Part shown: one piece after another, positions 23,791 to 32,316 of the stretch | Position numbering within the stretch: position 1 is the first letter of the stretch | How the letters are laid out: each line of letters begins with the position of its first letter | Assembly: GCF_000169095.1 (NCBI RefSeq) | Contig: NZ_AAVU01000033.1 | Coordinates: 1 to 64,000, forward strand | Source of the DNA: Lyngbya sp. PCC 8106 | Lineage (GTDB): Bacteria > Cyanobacteriota > Cyanobacteriia > Cyanobacteriales > Microcoleaceae | DNA: 64,000 bases | Direction: 5' to 3' | Position numbers and translations under genes: made by a program | The notes under the pieces: generated by a model | The model's input: the letters and a program-made list of their open reading frames with translations, nothing else | The model's database searches: none | Told to the model about the DNA's origin: nothing

Positions 23791-24588
23791 TTAATCTAAT
23801 CCTAAACTCAGTTGTAAAGGACGCTGGTTCTTAGCAGTTTCAGGTAAAGGTTCGGGAGATTCGCTCATCGCTGGACAATAGCGAGTATAACTGCATTGTT
23901 TACAATGTTCTCCGGTCACAGGTTCCCAGTCTTCATCTTCTCGAAGCTTTATCGCCAGCTTACCAATAATTAATTCGGCTTGCTGTTTATGGTAAGGAGT
24001 CGCTTGAAATGTTACTAATTCTCCCGGTATTATATAAATTAAACTCAACTGTTTTAAACTTTTTTGATAACGTTGTTCGAGCGCCAGGTAATATAACCCC
24101 AACTGTAAATCAATCCCATCAGGTTCAAAAGTCGGAACTTTACGAGATGTTTTATAATCAATTAATTCCAACCCCTCATCTAGATAATCCAAGCGGTCAT
24201 AGCGCCCCGTCACTTTAAAATCCAAATTGCAAAAATTTAACTGAGCTTTAATTTTTCCTTCAACTGCTACAGGCTTCCTCAACACAGGTAAAGTCTTGAT
24301 AAACTGATAATAATATCCCTCAAGAATTTCTAGTCCTTGAGCCGATAACTCCGGCGTTAACTCCCCCGATACCCGCTCCCAACAGAAACGAATCCAACTA
24401 ATATTAGGGATAGGTGACTCATAGCTCCAGTCTCCATAAATTTTAGCTAAAGCAGCATGAAGCACTTTCCCCAACAGTTGAGACTTAAAGAATAAGTTGG
24501 GCTTGATTCCCCGCTCATACTTAAAATAATACGCTTGAGGACAACGCTGATAGTCAAGCAACTTCGTTGCAGATAGGGGATAATTCAT
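23791..24588 (-). CDS. RecB/Cas4-like PD-(D/E)XK nuclease with Fe-S cysteines
   Basis: 265 aa from the ATG at 24588. The nuclease core shows H44, D131 (GRYDRLDYL), D144 and K146 (LELIDYKTSR), then QLGLYYLAL. Four cysteines, C16 and C229-x2-C232-x5-C238, are placed as in Cas4/AddB-type 4Fe-4S nucleases. The protein is about the length of a single-domain RecB-like exonuclease. It is far from the CRISPR genes and lies in the replication region, so a plasmid recombination role is as likely as Cas4. It converges on the replication operon. Confidence 0.8.
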   Translation of the reverse strand: MNYPLSATKLLDYQRCPQAYYFKYERGIKPNLFFKSQLLGKVLHAALAKIYGDWSYESPIPNISWIRFCWERVSGELTPELSAQGLEILEGYYYQFIKTLPVLRKPVAVEGKIKAQLNFCNLDFKVTGRYDRLDYLDEGLELIDYKTSRKVPTFEPDGIDLQLGLYYLALEQRYQKSLKQLSLIYIIPGELVTFQATPYHKQQAELIIGKLAIKLREDEDWEPVTGEHCKQCSYTRYCPAMSESPEPLPETAKNQRPLQLSLGLD

Positions 24589-25000
24589 TTTGGAAAAAAG
24601 AAGCAATCACAGGCTCTAGGACTTAATGATATAGCAGCTACGACCCTTTGACCTTGAAACTCAACGACCCACACCTGACGCCCAAAACTTTAATAAGACT
24701 TTTTTGAAATAATATCCTAGTATTAAATTACACTTAGATAAAACTGCACTTTTACACTTATACACTTTTATACTCTTGTAACTTGACCTTAAATACTTAC
24801 ACCAACAATCCATGAGAGCTTTGTATTGCTTGGTTTTCAGCAACGTGTGAGAAAACAGTCCCCTGTTAAAACTGTCAAACTGTATTTATGCACTTTTATA
24901 AATTTGTACATTAATAAATTTATTTTAATGTAAACTTGCAAAAGTATAGTAGTTCAGGTTTAATAAAGGAATAAAATACTCAACTGAACTTTTATTGCAA
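24589..25000. repeat. A/T-rich region with short repeats before parA (candidate centromere/operator)
   Basis: No gene is supported. It contains clustered copies of CACTTTTA, CACTTATA and CACTTTTATA (about 24727-24780 and 24878-24890) and an inverted repeat AGTTCAG (24951-24957)/CTGAACT (24984-24990) just before the parA start. Such arrangements in front of parA often serve as the centromere site and operator. Confidence 0.35.
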
Positions 25001-25792
25001 ATGCAAACCATTAGTTCAATTTCTTTAGCGGGGGGGCAAGGGAAAACAACGGTTGTATTGTTTCTCTCCCGGTGGCTGGCAACTTTGGGTCACACAGTAT
25101 TAGTTATTGATGCTGACCCTCAATCGAGTCTGACCACCTTTTTAGGATTCCAAGTTGAACCCGATAGTCCTACGCTGCTGGAAGTTCTCAAACGTCAGGT
25201 GGACACAGCCGACGGTGTTTATGAAACTCGCCATAAAAACCTATTTTTGATTCCCTCCGATGATGCCCTCGACGCAGTTCAGGACTATTTAGCAGGAAGT
25301 GGAACCGGAGCATTAGCCTTGCAGCGAAGATTGAAGCCCGTTGAGAAGTTGTTTGATTATTGCATCGTGGACGCACCGCCGCAGCGATCGCAAATTTGTT
25401 TGACCGTCATGGGGGCATCAGATGGCATGGTGATTCCGGTAGAAGCTTCCGTCAAAGGATTACAGTCCCTCATCCGTACCTTGGAACTTGTTGACGAACT
25501 CAAGCAAGAAGATAGTGAATTTGGGGGACAAATTCTCGGTGTGATTCCCTTTCGCGATCGCTGGGTCGGCCGACAACGCACCAAAGAAAGTCAGAGCAAC
25601 ATTAAAACGATGGAGCAAATCACCTCGGAATGGTTCGGTCAAAGCCTGGTGCTGCCTTCGATTCGAGAATCCGAGAAATTTAAACAAGCCATTAACCAGG
25701 GAAAAACCTTGCATGAAATGGGTCAAAGTGACCTCGCCTTTGCCATTGAAGTCTTATCCCAAAAAATCAACGCCTTAGAGGAAAATCGATGA
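25001..25792 (+). CDS. parA: ParA-family partition ATPase
   Basis: 263 aa from the ATG at 25001. The deviant Walker box is AGGQGKTT (residues 10-17), followed by VIDADPQSSL (Walker A' region) and a Walker B-like CIVDAPPQRS. The usual signature lysine of ParA (KGGxGKT) is Ala10 here, which is unusual and may alter dimer-dependent ATP hydrolysis. It overlaps the next gene by 4 nt (ATGA). It would segregate the plasmid together with that partner. Confidence 0.85.
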   Translation: MQTISSISLAGGQGKTTVVLFLSRWLATLGHTVLVIDADPQSSLTTFLGFQVEPDSPTLLEVLKRQVDTADGVYETRHKNLFLIPSDDALDAVQDYLAGSGTGALALQRRLKPVEKLFDYCIVDAPPQRSQICLTVMGASDGMVIPVEASVKGLQSLIRTLELVDELKQEDSEFGGQILGVIPFRDRWVGRQRTKESQSNIKTMEQITSEWFGQSLVLPSIRESEKFKQAINQGKTLHEMGQSDLAFAIEVLSQKINALEENR

Positions 25793-26220
25793 GCGAATCC
25801 CAAGACATCAGATCAATCTTGACATCAAAATCTCGTGCGAAAGTCAATCCCCGTGATACGTCCTTGCGTTCGATGCAGCAGAAAGAACAGTCTGAACCTC
25901 TAGAAACTGAAGAATTTGTTGATTCTCAATCCTCTCCAGACTCAGAATTACAACAATTACAAAATGAACTGGATACTTTACCTGAAATTGGGAAACGGTT
26001 GGCTATTCACTTAGAAAAAGGAGTTCGGGGCGACTTATTGCGACTGTGTGATGAAGCCGAAATCACCCCTGAAACCTTTATTGAAGCAGCAGTTGCCATG
26101 TTGCAGAACAATCCCGGACTGAAAGAGAAAGTCCTAGAAGATGCCATAACCAGACTTCAAAAGCGCAAACGAGCCGGAGTCATTCGTCGAACCATTGCTA
26201 TGGTGCAGAAATACATTTAG
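25789..26220 (+). CDS. ParA partner protein (ParB-like role)
   Basis: 143 aa, not a classic ParB. It has a disordered acidic N-terminus to about residue 65 and a helical C-terminus (DLLRLCDEAEITPETFIEAA... RLQKRKRAGVIRRTI) that ends strongly basic and should bind DNA. Translational coupling to parA gives it the partner role; this is inferred from context. Confidence 0.6.
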   Translation: MSESQDIRSILTSKSRAKVNPRDTSLRSMQQKEQSEPLETEEFVDSQSSPDSELQQLQNELDTLPEIGKRLAIHLEKGVRGDLLRLCDEAEITPETFIEAAVAMLQNNPGLKEKVLEDAITRLQKRKRAGVIRRTIAMVQKYI

Positions 26221-26239
26221 TTACACCTATTAAGTTGAA

Positions 26240-26276
26240 CTTTCCAACATTAAATTCCCTGCAAGGGGACTGAAAC
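26240..26276 (+). repeat. solitary CRISPR-like repeat, type I-D style
   Basis: A 37-nt sequence beginning CTTTCCAACA and ending GGGGACTGAAAC, with an internal CCCTtgcaaGGGG-like stem. It has the length, ends and hairpin position of the Synechocystis type I-D repeat (CTTTCC...GGGACTGAAAC). No second copy or spacer is seen around it. Confidence 0.5.
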
Positions 26277-26356
26277 CTTTATTCCTTCTGAAACTTAATA
26301 AAAAACAGCATTCTATGAGATAATTACTTTCTAGAATCTTTCTTCTAAATAAATCA

Positions 26357-27295
26357 ATGCGGCACGTCCTAACTGCCACGCTTGCTTTGACTGAACCCTT
26401 ACCCTTGACCCAACATCCGGCGGCGGTATATTTACAAGGTTTGGGGGAAGGTTCTCGTCGGACGATGCGGGGGGCGCTCAATACCATTGCAGCCATACTC
26501 ACCAATGGAGAATGTGATGCGAATACTCTGAACTGGGCGGCATTACGCTATCAACACACGGCGGCTATCCAAGCGGCATTACTAAATCGCTATTCCACCT
26601 CCACAGCACAGAAGATGATGGCAGCGCTACGGCGGGTATTGGAGGAGGCACGGAAGCTGCAACTCATGGATGCGGAAAGTTACAGTACAGCGGTGGATTT
26701 ACTCTCCATTAAAGTCTATGTAAATTTAAGAGGTCGAGCGCTCAGTCAGTCGGAAATTTCGGCTCTCATTAACGTTTGCCAAGCTGACCCAACGAGCCAG
26801 GGTGTGCGGGATAGGGCATTAATTGCGATTTTGCGAGGGTCGGGACTGCGACGGGCGGAAGTGGTGAAGCTCCGAGTCAAAGATTTTAACCCCGTAACTG
26901 GGGCATTGAAGATTTTGCAAAGCAAGGGCCGCAAGGACAGGACGGTGTATTTGCCGGAAAATGCGATCGCCTGGGTTGAGAATTGGCTAGACGTTCGGGG
27001 ACGTTCACCAGGGCCATTACTCTGTCCCATTCGCAAGGGGGGAAAAATTGAGCGACGGTACATGACCCCGCAGGCAGTATTTTTCATTATGAAGAAACGA
27101 GCGTTGGAAGCGGGGGTAGAGTCCTTTTCTCCCCATGATTTTCGCCGCACCTTTTGCTCTGACCTACTAGATGCGGGGGTGGATATTGTCACGGTGCAGA
27201 AGTTGGCGGGCCATGCCAATCCCATGACTACTGCGAACTATGATAGACGGGGCGAGGAAACGAAGCGGAAAGCGGTTCAGAAGTTGGGATTTTAG
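26357..27295 (+). CDS. tyrosine recombinase / integrase
   Basis: 312 aa. The catalytic set is complete: R165 (GSGLRRAEV), K190 (QSKGRKDR), H260-x2-R263 (SPHDFRRTF), H286 (AGHANP) and Y295 (ANYDRR). The N-terminal SAM-like domain spans about 1-120. It is the size of XerC/D-like and plasmid resolvase-type recombinases and could resolve plasmid dimers or integrate the element. A second, broken copy of its C-terminal part lies at 36141-36497. Base composition is more G+C-rich than in the flanking genes. Confidence 0.88.
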   Translation: MRHVLTATLALTEPLPLTQHPAAVYLQGLGEGSRRTMRGALNTIAAILTNGECDANTLNWAALRYQHTAAIQAALLNRYSTSTAQKMMAALRRVLEEARKLQLMDAESYSTAVDLLSIKVYVNLRGRALSQSEISALINVCQADPTSQGVRDRALIAILRGSGLRRAEVVKLRVKDFNPVTGALKILQSKGRKDRTVYLPENAIAWVENWLDVRGRSPGPLLCPIRKGGKIERRYMTPQAVFFIMKKRALEAGVESFSPHDFRRTFCSDLLDAGVDIVTVQKLAGHANPMTTANYDRRGEETKRKAVQKLGF

Positions 27296-27495
27296 CAACC
27301 AATCCGGGATATCAGAAAAGTGAATTTGCTGAAATTGCCTCTATGCACAATGGTTTACAGATGTTAGTCTGTTTGTTTTAGTAATTTGACAGTGGAGAAA
27401 CTAGAACCAACTTTCATCCAGATTAAAAACTCCGAGATGTAGTTGGGAATATGCGCTCGTTATGAAGGTTAAAATGGAAAGAAACGGGTAGGGAG

Positions 27496-28356
27496 ATGGA
27501 GAGTTTAGCAGATTTATCCGGAACGGTGGGAAAGGGGAATTTTCTGAATAGTTATCCGGGAATGGCGAGTCTAATTTCCTACGATTTAAAGTATCTTGCC
27601 GTCAATCAACAATTAGCTGACTTTTTCAATAAACCCATTGATTATTTTGTGGGTAAACCCATTAACTGCAAAAATGATAACCTTAGAGAAAATATTGAAC
27701 AATTTATTAATCAGGATTATGAAGTTAAGACCTGGGAAGTAAGATTTGATTATCCTAAATTTGTATTTGCAATTTCAGCCAAAAAACTCCCTGAAGGAAT
27801 TGTTCTATCTTCAGTTGATATCACTAATGTTAAAATCTCCGAGGAAAGGAATCTAGCCCTCATCAAATCAATCCCCCAAGTTCTCAGACAGTCCGACCCC
27901 CGCAGGTCGAATAATAATCTTGAGGACTTAATCGAAAAGCTGACCGAAGATCCTCTGTTTTCTAATAGTGGCATCCAGGAACTCTCCCAATCTCAGATTG
28001 AGAAATTAATTAAGCTCGAAGTCGAAATTCGGGAGGCTGGAATTCGTCTAAAAAATGTTGAAAAGCTCCTCTATATGTCTGATAATTCGATAATTGCTAG
28101 ACTTAGGGAACTGGAATTTAGACAAAAACAAGATGAAGATTCACGAGAAAATATAGACTCAGATTTGTTTAGCTTGAGGGTCATCGGGCGAGTCATTAGC
28201 CAAACACCGGGGGGAATTAAAACTTGGTTATTCTTAATGACCACTGCAATTGTTGTTGCTATATTTTCAATTGATTTGTCTATCCGATTTTCGGGCATCG
28301 ATAAACTGAAAAACCTTCAGCAAATGCACCAAACGATTGAGGATGTTAATAAATAG
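27496..28356 (+). CDS. PAS-like sensor domain protein with C-terminal membrane helix
   Basis: 286 aa. Residues about 15-115 look like a PAS domain (SLISYDLKYLAVNQQLADFF, then LPEGIVLSSVDITNVKISEE). A helical/coiled region follows, then one membrane segment (GIKTWLFLMTTAIVVAIFSI, about 250-270) and a short tail. No histidine kinase or cyclase domain is present, so it may be a truncated or stand-alone sensor. RBS GGGAGATGG-like purines precede the ATG. Confidence 0.6.
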   Translation: MESLADLSGTVGKGNFLNSYPGMASLISYDLKYLAVNQQLADFFNKPIDYFVGKPINCKNDNLRENIEQFINQDYEVKTWEVRFDYPKFVFAISAKKLPEGIVLSSVDITNVKISEERNLALIKSIPQVLRQSDPRRSNNNLEDLIEKLTEDPLFSNSGIQELSQSQIEKLIKLEVEIREAGIRLKNVEKLLYMSDNSIIARLRELEFRQKQDEDSRENIDSDLFSLRVIGRVISQTPGGIKTWLFLMTTAIVVAIFSIDLSIRFSGIDKLKNLQQMHQTIEDVNK

Positions 28357-28455
28357 GGTGTTGATTTTTAATACCACTTCCCATCTTAAATCGCTACACT
28401 GTAAGTATTCGGTCAATGAAATCGGGGCGCATCGGCAAATCTAGGAGGTTTTACG

Positions 28456-29355
28456 ATGTGGCTAAAATATGGCGCTGACCCCAACGGTTGTTTGAAATTG
28501 GTTGATGATGTTGCTCAAGGAAAAACGAACTTAACCTGTCTTTATTGCGGTGGCCAACTGACGGCTAAAAAAGGGCGTATAAAATCCCACCACTTCGCCC
28601 ACACCGGGGAAACTTGCAAACCTGTTGTTAGCCGATACAACACAGCGCAAATTCCTGGCTTACCAATGTACGACCGCTTCAATATCCAATTGCCAGGTCG
28701 GGAACTTGAACAACTGAAAGTTCTCTGGAAAGAATACGGTTCTCAAGAAATCTTAATTCCCCGAGACTTGATTAATCTCCGGTGGAAATTTTGGGGACTG
28801 GTGCAGTTGGTTAATGATTCCTACAAATTCGGAGACTTGGGGAAGATTCCGATGGGAGCTTTGGAACTGGGAGAGTTCAATCAAATTCAGGAGCCGCTGC
28901 TATTGAAAACTTGGGAGAAATATAGAGGAGCGGCTGAACGAGCAACCCTGGCCAATTATTCAAACGTTCAAGAATGCCAAGCCGATTTGAGAATTTATGA
29001 AACCCAACTTCGGCGGATTATAGTGAATTCTCTTTATTTTCTGGAAGTAAAAGCGGATGGTGAAACTCTTTATAAAATTGGGATTACCCAAAGAACAATT
29101 GATGAACGAATCTCAGAAATTCATCAGGACTTGAAAACCCATTATACCAACATCACCATTAACTTACTCGGATTCTGGGAACATCGAGGAAATGTGGAAT
29201 TATATTTTAAACATCGTTATCGGGAGTTTAACTATCGGCTTGGGAAGCTGACCGAGTATTTCCGTTTTCCTGATGTGAAAGTTGTGCTGAACGATTTGCA
29301 CCAAATGGAATCGAAGGTGTTATCTGAAGCCGAGTTAGAACTAATTAGTGATTGA
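28456..29355 (+). CDS. CoiA-like zinc domain fused to GIY-YIG (T5orf172-like) domain
   Basis: 299 aa. The N-terminus carries C28-x2-C31 and the HHFAH motif (45-49) within LTAKKGRIKSHHFAH, the zinc-binding pattern of competence CoiA-type proteins. The C-terminal 100 residues (SLYFLEVKADGETLYKIGIT... FWEHRGNVELYFKHRYREF) match the T5orf172/MUG113 branch of GIY-YIG nucleases. Together these suggest a nuclease acting on incoming or branched DNA. The RBS TAGGAGG lies 8 nt before the ATG. Confidence 0.75.
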   Translation: MWLKYGADPNGCLKLVDDVAQGKTNLTCLYCGGQLTAKKGRIKSHHFAHTGETCKPVVSRYNTAQIPGLPMYDRFNIQLPGRELEQLKVLWKEYGSQEILIPRDLINLRWKFWGLVQLVNDSYKFGDLGKIPMGALELGEFNQIQEPLLLKTWEKYRGAAERATLANYSNVQECQADLRIYETQLRRIIVNSLYFLEVKADGETLYKIGITQRTIDERISEIHQDLKTHYTNITINLLGFWEHRGNVELYFKHRYREFNYRLGKLTEYFRFPDVKVVLNDLHQMESKVLSEAELELISD

Positions 29356-29471
29356 AAGACGCGCCCGATACTTGTCTAACAAATGTCACTCGTAAATGTG
29401 ACTGTTAAAATTTTTATGCCGCTGTTAAGCTGATGTTAAGAGAGTGCAGTTTTCAGTTTAGTCAAATCGAA

Positions 29472-30131
29472 ATGAAGTATTTAACAATAAAGTTTTTGAT
29501 GGGTAGTCTGTTGATGTCAACACTATTTGTAAGTTTAAGCACAAATGTTAATCCCTTAATTAGTTTGGCGGAAACTAAGCGAACTGCAACGGAAGAAAAA
29601 AAATCCAACGGCAATCGAACTTTAATCGAAAATTCCGAAAATGCGGAAACTCCAGAACAAGACTTGGAAGAACCCCCGAGACTACAGCAATTTATACCTC
29701 CCGAACCCGACGACGAATTAAATTTAACAGCGGACATTTGCAAATTTTCTCAAAATCAAGGACAATGCTATCAGGAAGTAGCGAATATAAGCCTGGAAAG
29801 ATTTAAAATCCAGAATGAATACGACCTTTGGCAACTCAATCATCGGCGGTTAGTTTTTCAATCATATTTAGTTATTGACTTATTTGTTCTGGTTTTGGTT
29901 AAGTTAATTGTTGGGTTGGGATTGTATCTATCTTATTTAAAGTTCAGAGAAAAAGAAACGACCGAAACTAAACTCAGCTTTGCCAAGGGAAACTTAGAAA
30001 TTAATTCCAACGTTATTGGGTTGATTATCTTAATCGTGTCTGTCGCATTTTTCTACCTGTATCTCGTTCACGTCTATCCAATCAAAGTTGTGGCAGATAG
30101 TTGGGAAAAAACTGAAGCTTTACCCCGATAA
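29472..30131 (+). CDS. membrane protein with three predicted helices
   Basis: 219 aa from the ATG at 29472 (an upstream in-frame ATG at 29433 is weaker). An N-terminal signal/anchor (MKYLTIKFLMGSLLMSTLFV), an acidic polar region to about 110, then two helices (LVIDLFVLVLVKLIVGLGLY and VIGLIILIVSVAFFYLYLV). No family is recognised. It lies between the CoiA-like gene and a convergent secreted nuclease. Confidence 0.55.
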   Translation: MKYLTIKFLMGSLLMSTLFVSLSTNVNPLISLAETKRTATEEKKSNGNRTLIENSENAETPEQDLEEPPRLQQFIPPEPDDELNLTADICKFSQNQGQCYQEVANISLERFKIQNEYDLWQLNHRRLVFQSYLVIDLFVLVLVKLIVGLGLYLSYLKFREKETTETKLSFAKGNLEINSNVIGLIILIVSVAFFYLYLVHVYPIKVVADSWEKTEALPR

Positions 30132-30173
30132 GATTCTATTCTGATTTTGAAAATAGAGTAAAAACTTTAACAC

Positions 30174-30845
30174 CTAACCTTCACATCCAACCCCGTCGTT
30201 GTCGCCATCAAACCCGTGTGGATCATCGCCGACAACTCGAATATTGCTGTAGGGGACATCGCCGCAGTTTAAATCAGCCGACTGAATGGGAATACAAATA
30301 TCAGGATAGGAAGCTTCACACTGGTTGCGGGGAGGTTGCGTTGATGCGGTGCAGTTGCCCTTACGGAACTCCGAGGGTAAGCAATTCGTTTGGCTCCAGA
30401 ATCCGAGTGCCATATCTTTGGCAAACGCTTCAGCTTGTAGTAAATCCTGGCGACTGCCGGGGCAATTGCTGAGATATTCTTGATAAACAACGGCTTGACC
30501 TTCGGCGAGCATCTGCAAGTTGACGTTGAGGTTTCCGCCTTTATTATCCTTACCAAACACCACAGCCACCACCCGATTGTATTGGTCACGGGCTACAGGG
30601 ACGACTTGAACCGTCGAGCCAATTGGAATTAGTTGTCTGAGCTTCTGGGTAGATTCAGTTCCTCCAGTTTGTTGAGATTCGGGCGCATCGATGCAAGCCA
30701 GGCGAATGGTCGTATTTTGTCCTTGAGCAACAACAGTTAGAGTATCGCCATCGGTAATCGCAGTTACTTTGGCATCTACTGGATTGGCGGAGGCAGAATT
30801 GCGAACGATTAGTGTGATTATTAAAGCAAGAAATAATCGTTTCAT
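30174..30845 (-). CDS. secreted thermonuclease (SNase) with C-terminal Excalibur motif
   Basis: 223 aa. A signal peptide (MKRLFLALIITLIVRNSASA) leads to an SNase fold: VTAITDGDTLTV, TIRLACIDAPES and DQYNRVVAVVF. The C-terminal DPHGFDGDNDGVGCEG is the calcium-binding Excalibur motif. SNases hydrolyse DNA and RNA with Ca2+, here outside the cytoplasm; it may feed on or attack extracellular DNA. A degenerate SNase-like gene lies at 38497-38982. Confidence 0.85.
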   Translation of the reverse strand: MKRLFLALIITLIVRNSASANPVDAKVTAITDGDTLTVVAQGQNTTIRLACIDAPESQQTGGTESTQKLRQLIPIGSTVQVVPVARDQYNRVVAVVFGKDNKGGNLNVNLQMLAEGQAVVYQEYLSNCPGSRQDLLQAEAFAKDMALGFWSQTNCLPSEFRKGNCTASTQPPRNQCEASYPDICIPIQSADLNCGDVPYSNIRVVGDDPHGFDGDNDGVGCEG

Positions 30846-30886
30846 GGCTGTTAATTTACCAAGTTTTTTGTTCGTTGAAATAGAAG

Positions 30887-31222
30887 CTAACAGCCAATGG
30901 AATCCTTTAAAATCAATTTCAGTTCCTTAGAAATCGGCAAGTTATCAATCTCCCGGCACAAATTTAACTTGTTTTCCCCTTTAGAAAGTCGCTCTTTATA
31001 AACCCCTGTCAATACAGCTTCTAAACCGTATTTTGTCAGGGCATCGGAGGCGAGTCCGATAATTCCAAGCAATACAATTCCCCCGATCATCCCGCCCGGC
31101 CCCAACATCGCGAGTGCGGCGGTAATGGCTGCTGCCCCCGTCAAACCTGTCGTTGCCATTGCAATCAGGAGAACAACGGCGGGAAAACCCACCCCGGCTA
31201 ATTTTTTAACGATTTCATCCAT
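30887..31222 (-). CDS. small glycine-rich membrane protein
   Basis: 111 aa with two or three glycine/alanine-rich hydrophobic segments (FPAVVLLIAMATTGLTGAAA, GGMIGGIVLLGIIGLASDAL) resembling glycine-zipper pore formers, followed by a basic then acidic soluble tail. Cyanobacterial plasmids and chromosomes carry many such small proteins; the function is unknown. Confidence 0.6.
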   Translation of the reverse strand: MDEIVKKLAGVGFPAVVLLIAMATTGLTGAAAITAALAMLGPGGMIGGIVLLGIIGLASDALTKYGLEAVLTGVYKERLSKGENKLNLCREIDNLPISKELKLILKDSIGC

Positions 31223-31265
31223 GATTTTTATTTGGGATAATTGGTTATGTTGAGTCAGTCAGAAA

Positions 31266-31733
31266 TTAAGGAAACCAACTCGTTTTGCGAATTAGAATAC
31301 ACTCATAACCTGCCCGTTCGGTGATGCTGTCGATAGCTCGACGACAACTTATAGTTTGCCAACCTTCCCCACCATATTCATTCATGGATTCTTCAAAAGT
31401 AGAGTCGGAAGGAGAGGCAATTTGATATTCGTAACTGGTTGGCTTCAATATCCCAAATGCTAAGATTGCGGTAACAATCACAAACAGGGGAAAACTCGGG
31501 CTTTTAACAAATTGTCCCCACAGTTTTTTGACCGTTTCCTTATCAGCTTTGGGGAATCTATTATCCAACTCCCCGACTTTATGATTAAGCTTTTTAAGTT
31601 CGTTGCGAATACCGACAAGTTCAACCCAACTCGAAGTTTCAGAGGGAGTTTCTTGTATTTGTCCAGATTTTGTAGCGGTTTTCGATGGAGTAGAAGTAGG
31701 TTTAGGCGGGGGTGGTAAGTGGGTTTTGTTCAT
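31266..31733 (-). CDS. single-pass membrane protein, unknown
   Basis: 155 aa. It has a Pro/Ser/Thr-rich cytoplasmic start, a helical part (VGIRNELKKLNHKVGELDNR), one membrane helix (FPLFVIVTAILAFGILK) and a C-terminal domain ending AGYECILIRKTSW, with two cysteines. This C-terminal shape (short strands, WQTISCRR) resembles DUF4177-like domains; that is tentative. Confidence 0.55.
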   Translation of the reverse strand: MNKTHLPPPPKPTSTPSKTATKSGQIQETPSETSSWVELVGIRNELKKLNHKVGELDNRFPKADKETVKKLWGQFVKSPSFPLFVIVTAILAFGILKPTSYEYQIASPSDSTFEESMNEYGGEGWQTISCRRAIDSITERAGYECILIRKTSWFP

Positions 31734-31772
31734 GGTTTTTTACTTGATGATATGGAGAGTCAAATACTTGGG

Positions 31773-32279
31773 TTAAACTAAACGATAAACTACGGCACCG
31801 TCCCGTTCGCGGTTATCAATTCTTATCACATCTTCCCGCAGCAATCCGTCCAAAATTACCCGAACTTCTTGGGGATTTAGCCCGGTTTCTAATACACAAT
31901 CGGCAATCGTCATCTCCCCTTCTTTCCGAGCCAGTTTGATTAGCTGAACCTGAACATCTTGGGCGGGATTGTTTTTGGTTTTCCCTACGGGTTTGCCCTT
32001 TAATTGTTTAGCTTTGTGAACAGCACGGGTATTTTCAACTGTTGCAGCAATGACATATAAACCTCCAATTCCATCGGTAAAGTCTTCATCATCTTCTAGG
32101 GAGGGGTCTGCTATAAAACAGAGTACGAGTACCCCAATTGTAATCCCAAATCCTTTTAGCAATGCTCTATAACGTCCGGTGTAAATATAGCCAATGGGTA
32201 GCAGAAAAAATGTTAATACTCCCGTTGCCCAGGTGCTTTTTTCGGCTAGTTTTTGAGCTTCAGTATTAGAGATATCCAT
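31773..32279 (-). CDS. membrane-anchored winged-helix-like protein
   Basis: 168 aa. Two hydrophobic segments in the first 55 residues (STWATGVLTFFLLPIGYIYT, GFGITIGVLVLCFI) are followed by a cytoplasmic winged-helix-like domain (LARKEGEMTIADCVLETGLN... ILDGLLREDVIRIDNRE). The RBS TTAGGAGAAT precedes the ATG. It lies 38 nt downstream of the NERD-helicase stop and may be co-transcribed with it. Confidence 0.6.
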   Translation of the reverse strand: MDISNTEAQKLAEKSTWATGVLTFFLLPIGYIYTGRYRALLKGFGITIGVLVLCFIADPSLEDDEDFTDGIGGLYVIAATVENTRAVHKAKQLKGKPVGKTKNNPAQDVQVQLIKLARKEGEMTIADCVLETGLNPQEVRVILDGLLREDVIRIDNRERDGAVVYRLV

Positions 32280-32316
32280 GAGAAATTCTCCTAAAATAAG
32301 TTAACAAATTAAGACC

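Noticed and set aside
23791..24588. Calling this nuclease Cas4
   Set aside because: Cysteines and core fit, but it is 30 kb from cas1/cas2 and in the replication region; RecB/Cas4-like is as far as the sequence goes.
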